From NCBI GenBank assembly GCA_039962225.1, contig JAMPKV010000005.1:62001-126000 (forward strand): 64,000 nt of DNA, written 5' to 3'. The position numbers and the translations under genes are program-made. How positions within the stretch are numbered: the stretch's first letter is position 1; every line of letters starts with the position of its first letter. This stretch comes from Microcoleus sp. AS-A8 (GTDB lineage: Bacteria > Cyanobacteriota > Cyanobacteriia > Cyanobacteriales > Coleofasciculaceae). The notes under the pieces are model-generated. The model saw only the letters and a list, made by a program, of their open reading frames with translations, was not told where the DNA came from and did not search any database. Shown here piece by piece: positions 55,085 to 64,000 of this stretch.

Positions 55085-55942
55085 TTAATCCACCTCTGTA
55101 TGAGCAAAACGGCGATAGAGGAAGTCCAAAGCGTAGTTCCGTAGTTCGTAGTATTGAGGATTTTCCATCAGGCGAGCACGATTTCTAGGGCGTTGGAAGG
55201 GAATTTCTAGAACCTCACCAATATGAGCGGCTGGCCCATTGGTCATCATCACGAGTCGGTCGGCGAGGAAGAGTGCCTCATCAATATCGTGGGTAATCAT
55301 CAGGACAGTAACTTTGTACTCTGTCCAGATTTTCAGTAGTTCTTCTTGTAACTCTTCTTTCGTAATCGCATCTAAGGCTCCGAAGGGTTCGTCCAAAATC
55401 AAGATTTCGGGACGAATCGCTAGGGCGCGTGCGATCGCCACCCGTTGCTTCATCCCCCCTGATAGCTGCGAGGGTTTTTTGTCCGCAGATTCGGTCAGCC
55501 CCACCATCTCCAGCAATTCAGACACCATCTCCTTCTTCTTAGAGTGAGGTCTGTTGGTATAAACCGCATCCACGGCCAAGTAAATATTTTCAAAGGCACT
55601 CAACCAAGGCAGCAAAGCATAGTTCTGAAACACCATCATCCGATCAGGACCCGGTTCGGTGATGCGCTTACCTTTGAGCAGGACTTCCCCGTAAGTCGGA
55701 CGCGAGAAACCTGCCACCATGTTCAAAAGTGTGGACTTCCCGCAGCCAGAATGACCAATCAGACAAATAAACTCGCCTTGATTAACAGTGAGGTTGACGC
55801 CACTGAGAACCGTGTGGTTGCCTTCTGGCGTGGGATAAACCTTAGCAACATCCTCAATGACTAATAGGGGGTCTCCCTTCGGTTTTTGATTTTGGGTCTG
55901 GGAGATTTGAGGGAGAAGAGTATCAGCGTTGAATCCAGTCAT
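55085..55942 (-). CDS. nrtD: Nitrate ABC importer ATPase NrtD
   Basis: 285 residues, a single ABC domain of the nitrate/taurine class: Walker [10 protein letters not shown] (near 62), signature [15 protein letters not shown] (near 160), Walker [12 protein letters not shown] and the H-loop MITHDIDEA. It pairs with the ATPase half of NrtC to drive nitrate and nitrite import. It is the last gene of nirA-nrtABCD, 89 bp after nrtC. The N-terminal extension of about 25 residues is hydrophilic. Confidence 0.95.
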   Translation of the reverse strand: MTGFNADTLLPQISQTQNQKPKGDPLLVIEDVAKVYPTPEGNHTVLSGVNLTVNQGEFICLIGHSGCGKSTLLNMVAGFSRPTYGEVLLKGKRITEPGPDRMMVFQNYALLPWLSAFENIYLAVDAVYTNRPHSKKKEMVSELLEMVGLTESADKKPSQLSGGMKQRVAIARALAIRPEILILDEPFGALDAITKEELQEELLKIWTEYKVTVLMITHDIDEALFLADRLVMMTNGPAAHIGEVLEIPFQRPRNRARLMENPQYYELRNYALDFLYRRFAHTEVD

Positions 55943-56031
55943 GATGGTAATAGGAAAAGGGAAATAAAGTTTTTAATTGCGGAATGGGACTAGGGAAACG
56001 TTAAGCGCAATTCTCTATTCCATCCCTAACC

Positions 56032-58038
56032 TTAGGCGGCTGGAGTAACGAAAGAGTCGATGTCAACTTCTTCGACACGAATGGGGCGTTTGATTTCCAG
56101 GCTATTGAGGTACTCTAGCGGGTCATCGGGATCAAAGACGGTGCCGTCAAACATCCGGATGGGGCCGCGATCATGCCCAATATCTGAGAACCCCAAGTCT
56201 CGTGCTGCTGCACCAAACAAGTCAATGCGCCGCACTCGGTCTACAATGTTGACCCAGTTTTTGGGGAAGGGGATAATCCCCCAACGAGCGAGTTGAGTGA
56301 GTAACCATAACCCCTCAATCTGGTCAGGATAGTTGGTTTTATCTATATAAAACTGGTTGAAGCGGGGTAGTTGTAGAGGGAGTTCTCCAGTACCGCGATT
56401 GTAAGGGTCAATAAAGCCAGGGCGAGTATATTCTGGGGCGGAACCCACGTACTGCTCTTGGGTCAGTAAGCCCAAAATCTCTTCCCGGTTGCGTGCGTCA
56501 TCGCAGTATTCGCAGGCTTCCAAAAGCGCCTTCACCAGGGCGATATGAGTTTGAGGGTACTTGTTCACCCACTCTTCGCGCACACCCAATACTTTCTCCG
56601 GATGTCCGGGCCAGAGTTCCATATCCGTGGCGATGACAAAGCCTAGTTTTTCGTAGACAGCGCGAGAGTTCCAAGGTTCACCCACGCAATATCCATCGAT
56701 ATTCCCAGCTTTTAAATTGGAAACCATTTGAGGCGGGGGAATCACCGTCAACGCCACATCTTGATCCGGGTCAATTCCGCCTGAAGCTAACCAGTAACGC
56801 AGCATCAGGTTGTGCATGGAGGAGGGATAAACCATGCCCAAGGTGTGAACTTTATCGGGAGTGGCTTGAATCGCCGCTTTGAAATCAGCCAGAGTGCGAA
56901 CGCCCTGATCGTAGAGGCGCTTACTCAGGGTAATTGCATTGCCATTGCGGGACAGGGTTAAGGCGGTTACTACCGGAACTGGGGTTTTATTTCCTGCGCC
57001 AATCGTCAGGGTGAGGGGCATCCCAGCCACCATTTGAGCGGCGTCTAGACGTCCGGAAACAATGCCTTTAGCGATCGCTTGCCAACTGGGTTCGCGGTTG
57101 AGGGTAACTTCTTCTAACCCGTATTTGGCGAAAAATCCCTTCTCTTTAGCAACGACTAAGGGGGCACAATCGGTGAGGGGAATAAAGCCTATTTCCAGAT
57201 TGACTTTCTCTAAGCCATTGCGCGCGACCACTTGTGGCTGCTTCGATTGGCGCTGCTTGGCTTTCTTCTGTTGATTAAGGAAGTAAATCATCTCATTCCG
57301 CAAGCGGTAGTAGCTGGGATGATTCACCACTTCCAGACGATGGCGGGGGCGGGGTATTTCTACATCAATAATCTGCCCAATATGGGACTCTGGCCCGTTG
57401 GTGAGCATGACGATGCGATCGGATAGCAAGAGTGCCTCATCCACGTCGTGAGTCACCATTACGCAGGTAACTTGGCTCTCTTCGCAAATTTTCATGAGTT
57501 GCTCTTGCAAACCGCCTCGTGTCAGGGCATCCAGCGCCCCAAACGGTTCATCCAACAGCAGCAACTTGGGGCGAATCGCGAGAGCGCGTGCGATCGCCAC
57601 ACGTTGTTTCATCCCCCCCGAAAGCTCACTCGGTCGCTTCTTCGCGGCATGACGCAGTCCGACTAAATCGATATGGTGTTCGACAATGCCTTTACGTTCA
57701 CCCTTGGGTCGATTCGCCATGACTTCGTCCACTGCCAAGGCAATGTTTTCCCGCACGGTTAGCCAGGGTAAGAGGGAATAGTTCTGGAATACCACCATGC
57801 GATCGGGGCCGGGTTGAGTCACCTGCCGACCTTCCAAAATCACACCGCCACGCGTGGGTTTATCCAGACCTGCAATGATATTCAACAACGTGGATTTCCC
57901 ACAACCTGAGTGACCGATTAAGGTAACAAACTCACCTTGTCGAATCCTCAGTTCAATATTCTTGAGTGCAATATAACTTCCGCCGTTGGGTAGGGAAAAT
58001 ACCCGGTCAATATGGTCTACTTCAACAAAGACAGACAT
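56032..58038 (-). CDS. nrtC: Nitrate ABC importer NrtC, ATPase fused to an NrtA-like regulatory domain
   Basis: 668 residues. An N-terminal ABC domain (about 1-255) has [24 protein letters not shown] and [11 protein letters not shown]. After a basic linker, a domain homologous to NrtA (about 278-660) begins [21 protein letters not shown]. In Synechococcus elongatus this C-terminal domain mediates ammonium-promoted inhibition of transport; this is family knowledge. The architecture here is complete, so post-translational control is likely retained. Confidence 0.96.
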   Translation of the reverse strand: MSVFVEVDHIDRVFSLPNGGSYIALKNIELRIRQGEFVTLIGHSGCGKSTLLNIIAGLDKPTRGGVILEGRQVTQPGPDRMVVFQNYSLLPWLTVRENIALAVDEVMANRPKGERKGIVEHHIDLVGLRHAAKKRPSELSGGMKQRVAIARALAIRPKLLLLDEPFGALDALTRGGLQEQLMKICEESQVTCVMVTHDVDEALLLSDRIVMLTNGPESHIGQIIDVEIPRPRHRLEVVNHPSYYRLRNEMIYFLNQQKKAKQRQSKQPQVVARNGLEKVNLEIGFIPLTDCAPLVVAKEKGFFAKYGLEEVTLNREPSWQAIAKGIVSGRLDAAQMVAGMPLTLTIGAGNKTPVPVVTALTLSRNGNAITLSKRLYDQGVRTLADFKAAIQATPDKVHTLGMVYPSSMHNLMLRYWLASGGIDPDQDVALTVIPPPQMVSNLKAGNIDGYCVGEPWNSRAVYEKLGFVIATDMELWPGHPEKVLGVREEWVNKYPQTHIALVKALLEACEYCDDARNREEILGLLTQEQYVGSAPEYTRPGFIDPYNRGTGELPLQLPRFNQFYIDKTNYPDQIEGLWLLTQLARWGIIPFPKNWVNIVDRVRRIDLFGAAARDLGFSDIGHDRGPIRMFDGTVFDPDDPLEYLNSLEIKRPIRVEEVDIDSFVTPAA

Positions 58039-58195
58039 GGCTTTAGGTGGAATGATGAGTGATAGCGGTTGAGTTTTGCAGGAGGCAGTTTTGAGCTAAT
58101 CAGTTTTGAACCGATGCATGAGTTGGGTTTAGCAGATGTCTTGATTCAAAACCCAGGTAATCATGCCCTTGTTCCATTGCGTGAAAGTCAAAACT

Positions 58196-59056
58196 CTATT
58201 TCTGTTCTGTCTGTTCAGAGGTAAGAACCAGTCGGGAGATGAAAGCTACCAGTCGATCCAAAAGTAAACCGACAATACCCACATAAATCAAGGCGAGGAT
58301 AATTTCACTGAGATTCGTACTAGTTGTTGTGTTGTAAGCGTCCCAAATAAAGGAGCCAATCCCCACACCACCAACCAGCATCTCAGCCGCAACAATGGCT
58401 AGCCATGATAAGCCAATTCCAATCCTTAAGCCAGTAAAGATATAGGGAACAGAGGCAGGAAACAAAATTTTAAAGAAATACTTTTTGCGAGACAAACGTA
58501 ATACTCTAGCTACATTTCTGTAGTCTTGAGGAATCTGCTGTACGCCTACTGTCGTGTTAATAATAATCGGCCAAATTGAGGTAATGAAAATCACGAAAAT
58601 GGCTGAGGGATTTGCCGCTTTTAACGCCGCCAGGGAAAGGGGTAGCCATGCTAGGGGGGGTACAGTCCGCAACACCTGAAAGATGGGATCGACTGCCCGA
58701 TAGATCAAGGCATTGGCTCCAACCACAATACCCAATGAAATTCCCACAATTGCCGCTAGTGAGAAGCCAAGACCCACTCGTCCTAAACTGAAAAGGATTT
58801 GCCAACCGAGTCCCTTATCCGTTTCACCATTATCAAAGAACGGATTGATGATAAAAGGGTCCCAAGTATCCGTAAACATTTTGAGCGGACTGGGTAAATT
58901 GGAGGTAGGACTCCAACACAGAATCTGCCAGATTGCTAGGAAAATGACCAGCGCAATGAGCGGGGGTATGAAATTTTTTCCTTGCTTCTGGATGAGTGAA
59001 CCAATTGTTGTTTGAATTGCTTTGGGTCTAGTACCCCGTTCCAGCCTTGCGGTCAT
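58196..59056 (-). CDS. nrtB: Nitrate ABC importer permease NrtB
   Basis: 286 residues with about six membrane helices and the BPD_transp_1 EAA loop region (NVARVLRLSRKKYFFKILFPA near 180). It forms the membrane channel of the NrtABCD nitrate/nitrite importer. A strong AGGAGG lies upstream of the ATG. It lies 114 bp after nrtA and 157 bp before nrtC. Confidence 0.95.
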   Translation of the reverse strand: MTARLERGTRPKAIQTTIGSLIQKQGKNFIPPLIALVIFLAIWQILCWSPTSNLPSPLKMFTDTWDPFIINPFFDNGETDKGLGWQILFSLGRVGLGFSLAAIVGISLGIVVGANALIYRAVDPIFQVLRTVPPLAWLPLSLAALKAANPSAIFVIFITSIWPIIINTTVGVQQIPQDYRNVARVLRLSRKKYFFKILFPASVPYIFTGLRIGIGLSWLAIVAAEMLVGGVGIGSFIWDAYNTTTSTNLSEIILALIYVGIVGLLLDRLVAFISRLVLTSEQTEQK

Positions 59057-59170
59057 CCGTAAATGCCTCCTAAAATCCGATGCTCAGTTGACTTATAGCG
59101 CTATTGCTGATTGCAAAAGGTTCGATTTTTTACCAGACGCGAAAATATCGTGTTTTGGTCGTTGCCGCGA

Positions 59171-60487
59171 TTAGGCTTTCTTAATCTTGAGGCTCTTCAA
59201 ATATTCTTCTGGCTTTTCTGGGTCGAACTTGACGCCATCGAAGAATGTCTCAACCCCACGAGAACTGCTAGTAGGAATTTGGGCATCGGCAACACCAAGT
59301 GCTTTAGCCGCTTCTTTCCACAAATCCTCTCTGTTGATAGAATCGACCAGTTCCTTGACCTTGGTATCAGCGGGAAGCTTGCCCCAGCGGATGTTTTCCG
59401 TCAAAAACCAAGTATCGTGGCTCTTGTAAGGATAGGAAGCATTATCCGCCCAGAACTTCATTAATAGAGGGCTATTCTCAACCACAGGGCGACCATCGCC
59501 ATAGTCAATCGTGCCTTTAGCCCGACCTAGAATATCCGTTGCCTCGACATTGAAGTATTTGCGACCGGAGACGATTTTGCACATCTCTTCTTTGTTTTCC
59601 GGCTTGTCACACCACTGCTGTGCTTCCTGGATAGCCATCAAAAGTGCCTTCGTCGCTTGAGGATTTTTATCCACCCAATCTTTCCGCATGGCAAAGGCTT
59701 TCTCTGGATGGTCTTTCCACAGTTCTCCCGTCACGAGGGCAGTGTAGCCCAGTTTTTGATTGACCAGTTGGGCGTTCCAGGGTTCACCTACACAGAAGGC
59801 GTCTACCGTCCCCACTTTGAGATTCGCCACCATTTGAGGGGGTGGGACGGGTTCGTTGACCACATCCTTATCCGGGTCGATGCCAGCGGCGGCTAGCCAG
59901 TAGCGCATCCATAAATCATGGGTGCCACCGGGTAGGGTAATGGCCGTTTTGAGTTGCTTATTTGCAGATTTGGCTTTGTCAACCGCTTGTTTGAGTCCCT
60001 TGCTGTCCAAAGCCACCTTCATGTCTTTGTAAGTATTGGCAACCGAAATGGCCTGACCATTGGTATTCAACCGCGCTAGGAGATACATCGGCACCTTATC
60101 GTTGAGGGTAATCAGATAGGGCATCGGGCTTAAGATGTGTGCTCCATCAATACCCCCGGAAGCGGAACCGAGTTTCAAGTTATCACGAGTTACAGGCCAT
60201 GACTTTTGCTTCTCTAGCTGGACATCTTTCATTCCATACTTTTCAAAGAGGCCCTTTTCCTTGGCAATAATCAGAGGGGCAGAATCGGTTAAGGCAATAA
60301 ATCCTAACTTGGCTTGGGTTGTTTCTACTTTCGGTGCATTGGCAGCGGGGCCAGTGCTGCTAGCTGATGAGCCTTTAGCATCGGATTTCGAGGTGCTGCT
60401 GCCGGAAGAACAGCCGTGGACGAACAAAGAGGCGGCTGTAGCTGCGCCTGCGGTGATGATGAATTGCCGTCTGGAAAATTTGGTCAT
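59171..60487 (-). CDS. nrtA: Nitrate/nitrite-binding lipoprotein NrtA
   Basis: 438 residues. The N-terminus has a twin-arginine motif SRRQFI followed by a lipobox VHGC (Cys26) and a Ser/Gly/Thr-rich linker, so it is an exported lipoprotein, probably via Tat. The binding domain starts LGFIALTDSAPLIIAKEKGLF and contains GGTHDLWMRYWLAAAGI and VGEPWNAQLV, the nitrate-binding family pattern shared with the C-terminal half of NrtC. It captures nitrate and nitrite outside the membrane. It lies 88 bp after nirA. Confidence 0.96.
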   Translation of the reverse strand: MTKFSRRQFIITAGAATAASLFVHGCSSGSSTSKSDAKGSSASSTGPAANAPKVETTQAKLGFIALTDSAPLIIAKEKGLFEKYGMKDVQLEKQKSWPVTRDNLKLGSASGGIDGAHILSPMPYLITLNDKVPMYLLARLNTNGQAISVANTYKDMKVALDSKGLKQAVDKAKSANKQLKTAITLPGGTHDLWMRYWLAAAGIDPDKDVVNEPVPPPQMVANLKVGTVDAFCVGEPWNAQLVNQKLGYTALVTGELWKDHPEKAFAMRKDWVDKNPQATKALLMAIQEAQQWCDKPENKEEMCKIVSGRKYFNVEATDILGRAKGTIDYGDGRPVVENSPLLMKFWADNASYPYKSHDTWFLTENIRWGKLPADTKVKELVDSINREDLWKEAAKALGVADAQIPTSSSRGVETFFDGVKFDPEKPEEYLKSLKIKKA

Positions 60488-60575
60488 AGCAGAGTCTTGG
60501 ATGCTGTTCAGTAGCTTGGAGGTATTCCCAATCCGTCATGGTTGGGAAGTCAAGAGTCCTTAAGGATGAGCTGAG

Positions 60576-62129
60576 TTAGGAGAACACGACCGCCGCTTGC
60601 TTCGGCTTGGCATTAAACTGCTCAATCAATAACTTGTGCAACACGGGTTTAAGGTCTTCGCAAGCAATGCCCTTTTGTACACAGCTACCTAGGTGGGCGT
60701 CTTTCCCAACTTTGCCGCCCATATATAAATCGACGCCTTCAACCGCTTTGCCGTCTTTACGAACCTTGGTGCCCATTAAACCAATGTCTGCCACTTGCGG
60801 TTGACCGCAGGAGTTGGGGCAACCCGTCCAGTGAACTCGCACCGGACGCGGCAAGTCGAGTTCGGCTTCTAACTGCTTAATCAGGGTCAATGCCCGATTT
60901 TTGGTTTCAATCAAGGCAAAGTTGCAAAATTGAGCGCCGGTGCAAGATACTAAAGCTCGCGTCAGGGAGGCAGGGTTAATGGAAAACCGTTCTAATAAGG
61001 GTTCAGCAAGGAAAGTGTCTAAGCGAGAATCAGGAACGTTGGGAATAATCACGTTTTGCTCAACGGTGAGGCGAATTTCGCCATTGCCGTAGACTTCAGC
61101 AATTCTTGCCAGGTCAAACATATCCTGGGCATACAGGCGTCCCATGGGGATGTGTAGACCGACGTAGTTGAGTTCGGGTTGCTTCTGAGGAAAGACACCC
61201 AGATGATCCCGCTTGTCCCAATCGAATTCGTCTTTTTCTGCCTCTGGTTGCAGGGTTCGTCCTAGGGCATTTTCGATTTCACGGCGAAACTTGTCGATAC
61301 CCCATTCGTCAATCAGCCACATCAGCCGCGCTTTTTGGCGATTCGCTCTCAGACCGTGGTCGCGGTAAACTTCCAAGACGGCGCGACATACATCCACAAC
61401 ATCGTCAGGCGTCACCCAGGCATGTAGGGGAATCGCGGCATCACAGCGTTTGGCAGAGAAGAAGCCGCCCACGACTACGTTAAAGCCTAAAATGCCGTCT
61501 TGATAAGCCGGGACAAAGGCGAGGTCGTTAATTTCCGCATGAACGGAGTTGTCACGACCGCCTGCGATCGCAATATTGAATTTCCGGGGTAGGTTGGTAA
61601 ACTCTGGGTTCCCTTTGCCTTGGTTGGTGATCATGTCTTGAACCTGTTGCACCAACTCCCGCGTATCAATCAATTCAGCGGCATCGATTCCAGCCACGGG
61701 CGAACCTGTAATGTTACGGACGTTGTCCATCCCCGATTGCACCGAGGTCAAACCCACTTGCTCAAATCGTGTAAAAATATCTGGGATATCTTCAATTCGG
61801 ATACCCCGTAGCTGAATGTTTTGCCGCGTGGTAATATCAGCACTGCCGTCTTCACCGTAGCGTTGCACCACTTCAGCTAACACTCGCATTTGAGTACTGC
61901 TGAGAATACCGTTCGCTAAACGCATCCGCACCATAAACTTGCCTGGAGTCACGGGGCGGAAGAAGACTCCGAGCCACTTGAGTCTATGCTCGCGATCCGT
62001 TTCATCCATCGCTTCCCAGCCAAGTTGGGCAAATTGCTCTAACTCTGACTTAATCGCAAGACCATCTTTCTCTGCCTTGAATTTTTCAAATTTGTTGAGA
62101 CTGGCCACTGGCTTGGTTGCGCTTGTCAT
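60576..62129 (-). CDS. nirA: Ferredoxin-nitrite reductase NirA, first copy
   Basis: 517 residues from MTSATKPVASLNKFEKFKAE, with AGAGGA upstream; a GTG start 13 codons earlier would place coding sequence over that site. CTGAQFC (near 395) and TGCPNSC (near 435) hold the siroheme/4Fe-4S cysteines. It reduces nitrite to ammonium with ferredoxin. It leads the nirA-nrtABCD operon under a textbook NtcA promoter. A second, diverged copy lies at 50574-52160. Cytoplasmic. Confidence 0.96.
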   Translation of the reverse strand: MTSATKPVASLNKFEKFKAEKDGLAIKSELEQFAQLGWEAMDETDREHRLKWLGVFFRPVTPGKFMVRMRLANGILSSTQMRVLAEVVQRYGEDGSADITTRQNIQLRGIRIEDIPDIFTRFEQVGLTSVQSGMDNVRNITGSPVAGIDAAELIDTRELVQQVQDMITNQGKGNPEFTNLPRKFNIAIAGGRDNSVHAEINDLAFVPAYQDGILGFNVVVGGFFSAKRCDAAIPLHAWVTPDDVVDVCRAVLEVYRDHGLRANRQKARLMWLIDEWGIDKFRREIENALGRTLQPEAEKDEFDWDKRDHLGVFPQKQPELNYVGLHIPMGRLYAQDMFDLARIAEVYGNGEIRLTVEQNVIIPNVPDSRLDTFLAEPLLERFSINPASLTRALVSCTGAQFCNFALIETKNRALTLIKQLEAELDLPRPVRVHWTGCPNSCGQPQVADIGLMGTKVRKDGKAVEGVDLYMGGKVGKDAHLGSCVQKGIACEDLKPVLHKLLIEQFNAKPKQAAVVFS

Positions 62130-62219
62130 AGGTTTTTCCTCTTCGGGGTAGCGCTCCAATGTTCCCAAGGTCTTCCAGAGCGCTAATTCGATTGCTCTTT
62201 AATTTACTGATTGCAGATA

Positions 62220-62261
62220 AGGTTATTTGCGCTCCATGGGAGAATTTGTATCTTCAGTTAC
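62220..62261 (-). promoter_or_regulatory. NtcA-activated promoter of the nirA-nrtABCD operon
   Basis: GTATCTTCAGTTAC (62248-62261) is a perfect GTA-N8-TAC box. On the minus strand 22 bp separate it from TAACCT (62220-62225), a TAN3T -10 box. Predicted start near 62213, leader about 85 nt. It agrees with nirA operon promoters of other cyanobacteria. Confidence 0.88.
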
Positions 62262-62616
62262 AATATGTTTCAGTTTATGAAGAAAAAGCATAATTGCTAT
62301 GCAGTTTGAACATAAAGGGGGGAATGAGAACACTATATTCAGCCCTAAGGTCGATCCAATCAAGGCTCAAAAGTTAGATGGGCTGTCAAATCTAGCCTTT
62401 TTCCTCCCCATCAGTTACTAAACACGCTCAAGTGAAAATTTTTATTAAGATTTATGGAGAGATTGCCACTAAAGGCAAATAGGTGGCAGGGCCTTGGTTC
62501 TAGGTGATTGCCTTTTGTCGGGTGAGTGTCACTTCCTAAAGTGTCACGTCCTTGAATCCGGCAGCGGCAGGGGAAGGGATATAGTTACTCTTGTGTGAGG
62601 AGATTAAAGTTACAAC

Positions 62617-62665
62617 GAAAAAGCGCTTGGGGTCGAAACACGGCAAGACTCCCAGGCGCTTTTTC
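62617..62665. other. Strong hairpin, candidate structured RNA or terminator
   Basis: GAAAAAGCGCTTGGG (62617-62631) pairs with CCCAGGCGCTTTTTC (62651-62665) over 15 positions, with one G-U pair on the plus strand, and a 19-nt loop. The U-rich 3' arm on the plus strand resembles an intrinsic terminator, but no upstream plus-strand gene exists. Confidence 0.45.
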
Positions 62666-62908
62666 ATTGACGCCCATCTTGGGATTACGGCAATCTGTGC
62701 TGGCTCCTTCAGGTGCGCTGACGCTAAGCTGATGTGCGTTGAAATTGCATCATCTTCTCCCCCAGCCTCCCCAGCTTCCCATTTTCTTACCCTGCAACTG
62801 GAATGGCGATTAGCTGATCGTTGACTTACCTCCCCTAGGGCTGCCTCCCCTCTTGACACACTAGGGGCATTATGACCTGAATTTAAAATAGGATTTGAGC
62901 AGCATCAG

Positions 62909-62951
62909 GTTAAGCCATTATGCGGAGTTTAATTCAGCATAATGGCTTAAC
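62909..62951. repeat. Perfect 15-bp inverted repeat
   Basis: GTTAAGCCATTATGC (62909-62923) and GCATAATGGCTTAAC (62937-62951) with a 13-nt loop. It is too long to be chance. It could be a terminator, an operator or a small mobile palindrome. Confidence 0.6.
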
Positions 62952-63193
62952 TTTAGACTGAGCAATTATTCATAGAATATGAGCCTAAGCTTAAATTCGT
63001 TAATTTAACAAACCCAAAAATTGCGTATCTTTACCTAGGAGTTTAACTCAAACTTTACAACTATCAGGAATTTAATTCAAGCTTTTACCACTATCTGTCC
63101 AATTGTCTACAAATATCTACAAGCCATTTAAGCGAGTGATTAAAGATAAATAGACGCTCGGTTTGATAATTTATAATTGTGATCAAAGCCAAC

Positions 63194-63454
63194 ATGTTTG
63201 ACCCAACATCAACTTCAGATCAAAGTCTCAAGCAAACTTATTTAATAGTAAGTTCCAGGCGGAGACAAGCTAAACAAACATCAGCTATTGTCTCAGAAGA
63301 ATTGGCCATCGTTACCTGTAGTCTCCTGATTGCTGTATGCGCCATCCTAATGCTGATTGTCATGCAGGTGGTATCTGCTATGAGTTGGGGTACTGTCACA
63401 AGTGGGCAACTGCTCAATGGCAAAGGGTTATTCCAAGGCGGGGACAAGCTTTGA
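63194..63454 (+). CDS. Small membrane protein of unknown function
   Basis: 86 residues from the ATG at 63194; a GTG at 63179 is also in frame. Neither start has a good Shine-Dalgarno. The N-terminal half is polar, followed by one strong membrane helix (about 40-61, LAIVTCSLLIAVCAILMLIV) and a short Gly-rich tail. No family is recognised. It lies 69 bp before the HEAT-repeat gene on the same strand, and the spacer is mostly tandem repeat. Confidence 0.4.
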   Translation: MFDPTSTSDQSLKQTYLIVSSRRRQAKQTSAIVSEELAIVTCSLLIAVCAILMLIVMQVVSAMSWGTVTSGQLLNGKGLFQGGDKL

Positions 63455-63460
63455 CAATGG

Positions 63461-63487
63461 GATTTTAGATTTTGGATTTTGGATTGG
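63461..63487 (+). repeat. GATTTTG-type tandem repeat
   Basis: GATTTTAGATTTTGGATTTTGG: three to four 7-8 bp units of GATTTTG, a common intergenic repeat of filamentous cyanobacteria. Confidence 0.6.
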
Positions 63488-63522
63488 GTAGAATTAATCT
63501 CGCCAAAACCAAAAAATAGATA

Positions 63523-64000
63523 ATGTTAGAGCTTTTACAACAAGCGACTGCTGCGGCACATCAAGGAAATTGGTCATTGCTCAACCAATGCTTACAGCAC
63601 CTGCCATTGGGTACGAACGCCACAGAGGTGGATGCTCAATCAGCCACTCTCAATGAGACAGATTTAGAGCAAGTCCTGAATTTGGCTTTAGAGGTTCTCG
63701 ATGCAGGAGATTTTCGAGAACGCTGGGAGGTGGCTAAACTGTTTCCTAAACTGGGAGAACGAGCGATCGCACCCCTAATTGAAATTTTAGAAGATGACGA
63801 AGCGGAGATGGAGGCGCGCTGGTTTGCGGGTCGCATCTTGGCAGAATTTAATCATCCCACTGTGATAATTACTTTGGTTAATTTGCTCAGAACGGCTGAG
63901 GATGAAGACTTAGCGCTCATGGCAACTAATGCCCTTTCGAGTTTGGGGAACTCAGCCGTTAACGGTTTGGCGGATCTATTACTCGATCCAGAAACCAGGT
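63523..64000 (+). CDS. HEAT-repeat protein, 5' part only
   Basis: Open from ATG 63523 to the window edge, 159 codons visible. It starts MLELLQQATAAAHQGNWSLL. From about residue 60 it shows helical pairs of the HEAT/PBS-lyase type: RERWEVAKLFPKLGERAIAP, ARWFAGRILAEFNHP, and LALMATNALSSLGNSAVNGL. Such repeats form protein-binding solenoids; in cyanobacteria they occur in phycobilin lyases and in many regulators. The N-terminal 55 residues are not repeat-like. Function is not determined without the rest. Confidence 0.75.
   Translation, partial: MLELLQQATAAAHQGNWSLLNQCLQHLPLGTNATEVDAQSATLNETDLEQVLNLALEVLDAGDFRERWEVAKLFPKLGERAIAPLIEILEDDEAEMEARWFAGRILAEFNHPTVIITLVNLLRTAEDEDLALMATNALSSLGNSAVNGLADLLLDPETR

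Larger units (their letters stand above)
62262..63178. other. Long gene-free region with three inverted repeats
   Basis: No frame in this stretch looks like a gene. Three hairpins stand out: 62471-62515 (AAAGGCAA / TTGCCTTT, then TTGT), 62617-62665 and 62909-62951, the last two listed separately. It separates nirA from a divergent small ORF. Confidence 0.5.

Noticed and set aside
62594-62610. CTCCTCACAC on the minus strand, resembling the single-stranded core of the Yfr1 RNA
   Set aside because: The flanks do not form the two short Yfr1 stems or a terminator, and the first base of the conserved core differs.
62536-62859. Overlapping 77- and 107-codon frames on both strands in the nirA upstream region
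   Set aside because: They span the inverted repeat, have low-complexity residue use and no ribosome binding sites. They are probably by-products of the hairpin sequence.
63007-63020. GTATCTTTACCTAG near the right edge
   Set aside because: It misses the last base of the NtcA box and has no evident -10 box.
1-64000. CRISPR arrays, tRNA or rRNA genes, transposase genes
   Set aside because: Looked for regular spaced repeats, tRNA T-loop patterns and transposase motifs. None could be supported.

Overview
The window is cyanobacterial chromosome. Signs of this are many HIP1 octamers (GCGATCGC) inside and between genes, a plant-type ferredoxin-dependent nitrate assimilation set (narB, nirA, nrtABCD, narM), the NDH-1 subunit NdhS, a valyl-tRNA synthetase carrying the membrane-anchoring CAAD insert known only from cyanobacteria, GUN4 domain fusions, and short tandem repeats of the kind common in filamentous cyanobacteria. 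It looks like a filamentous or large-genome cyanobacterium; the sequence alone does not decide genus, nor whether it makes heterocysts. No tRNA, rRNA, CRISPR array or intact insertion sequence was seen.

Layout. (1) 1-3.2 kb: the end of a ribose-type sugar ABC importer operon (binding protein, double ATPase, permease), with a MITE-like palindromic element inserted between the first two genes. (2) 3.4-26.2 kb: a large exopolysaccharide locus. A Wzc-type chain-length/tyrosine kinase gene and a glycosyltransferase run left; a HepC-like sugar-phosphate transferase, a HepA-like ABC exporter, eight glycosyltransferases, a Wzy/ligase-type membrane protein and a YdcF-like protein run right. A secreted clan GH-A hydrolase (minus strand) and one more glycosyltransferase follow. 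The order hepC-hepA-glycosyltransferases resembles the heterocyst envelope polysaccharide island of Anabaena as I recall it. (3) 26.2-30.7 kb: gene-poor stretch with a second, nonsense-truncated YdcF paralogue, a pentapeptide-repeat remnant, one unknown anchored protein and the ruins of a filamentous-haemagglutinin-type exoprotein. (4) 30.7-33.8 kb: a convergent pair of signalling proteins, caspase-GUN4 and Ser/Thr kinase-GUN4. (5) 34-47.5 kb: housekeeping genes (Mrp, RodA, NdhS, HAS-barrel protein, CPA2 antiporter, ValRS) and a small operon DUF2997 / membrane GrpE-like / divergent Hsp70, then a DsbA-like lipoprotein. (6) 47.5-62.2 kb: nitrate assimilation on the minus strand, in two units: nirA-nrtA-nrtB-nrtC-nrtD, and nrtP, nirA (second copy), narB, narM. 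Right edge: a small membrane ORF and the start of a HEAT-repeat protein.

Regulation is unusually readable. Four perfect NtcA boxes (GTA-N8-TAC) lie upstream of nirA, nrtP (two) and the second nirA, each exactly 22 bp from a TAN3T -10 box. A fifth with the same geometry and a perfect TATAAT lies in the exopolysaccharide locus and points towards the glycosyltransferase-wzc operon. This suggests that nitrogen status controls nitrate uptake and reduction, and perhaps capsule or envelope polysaccharide too.
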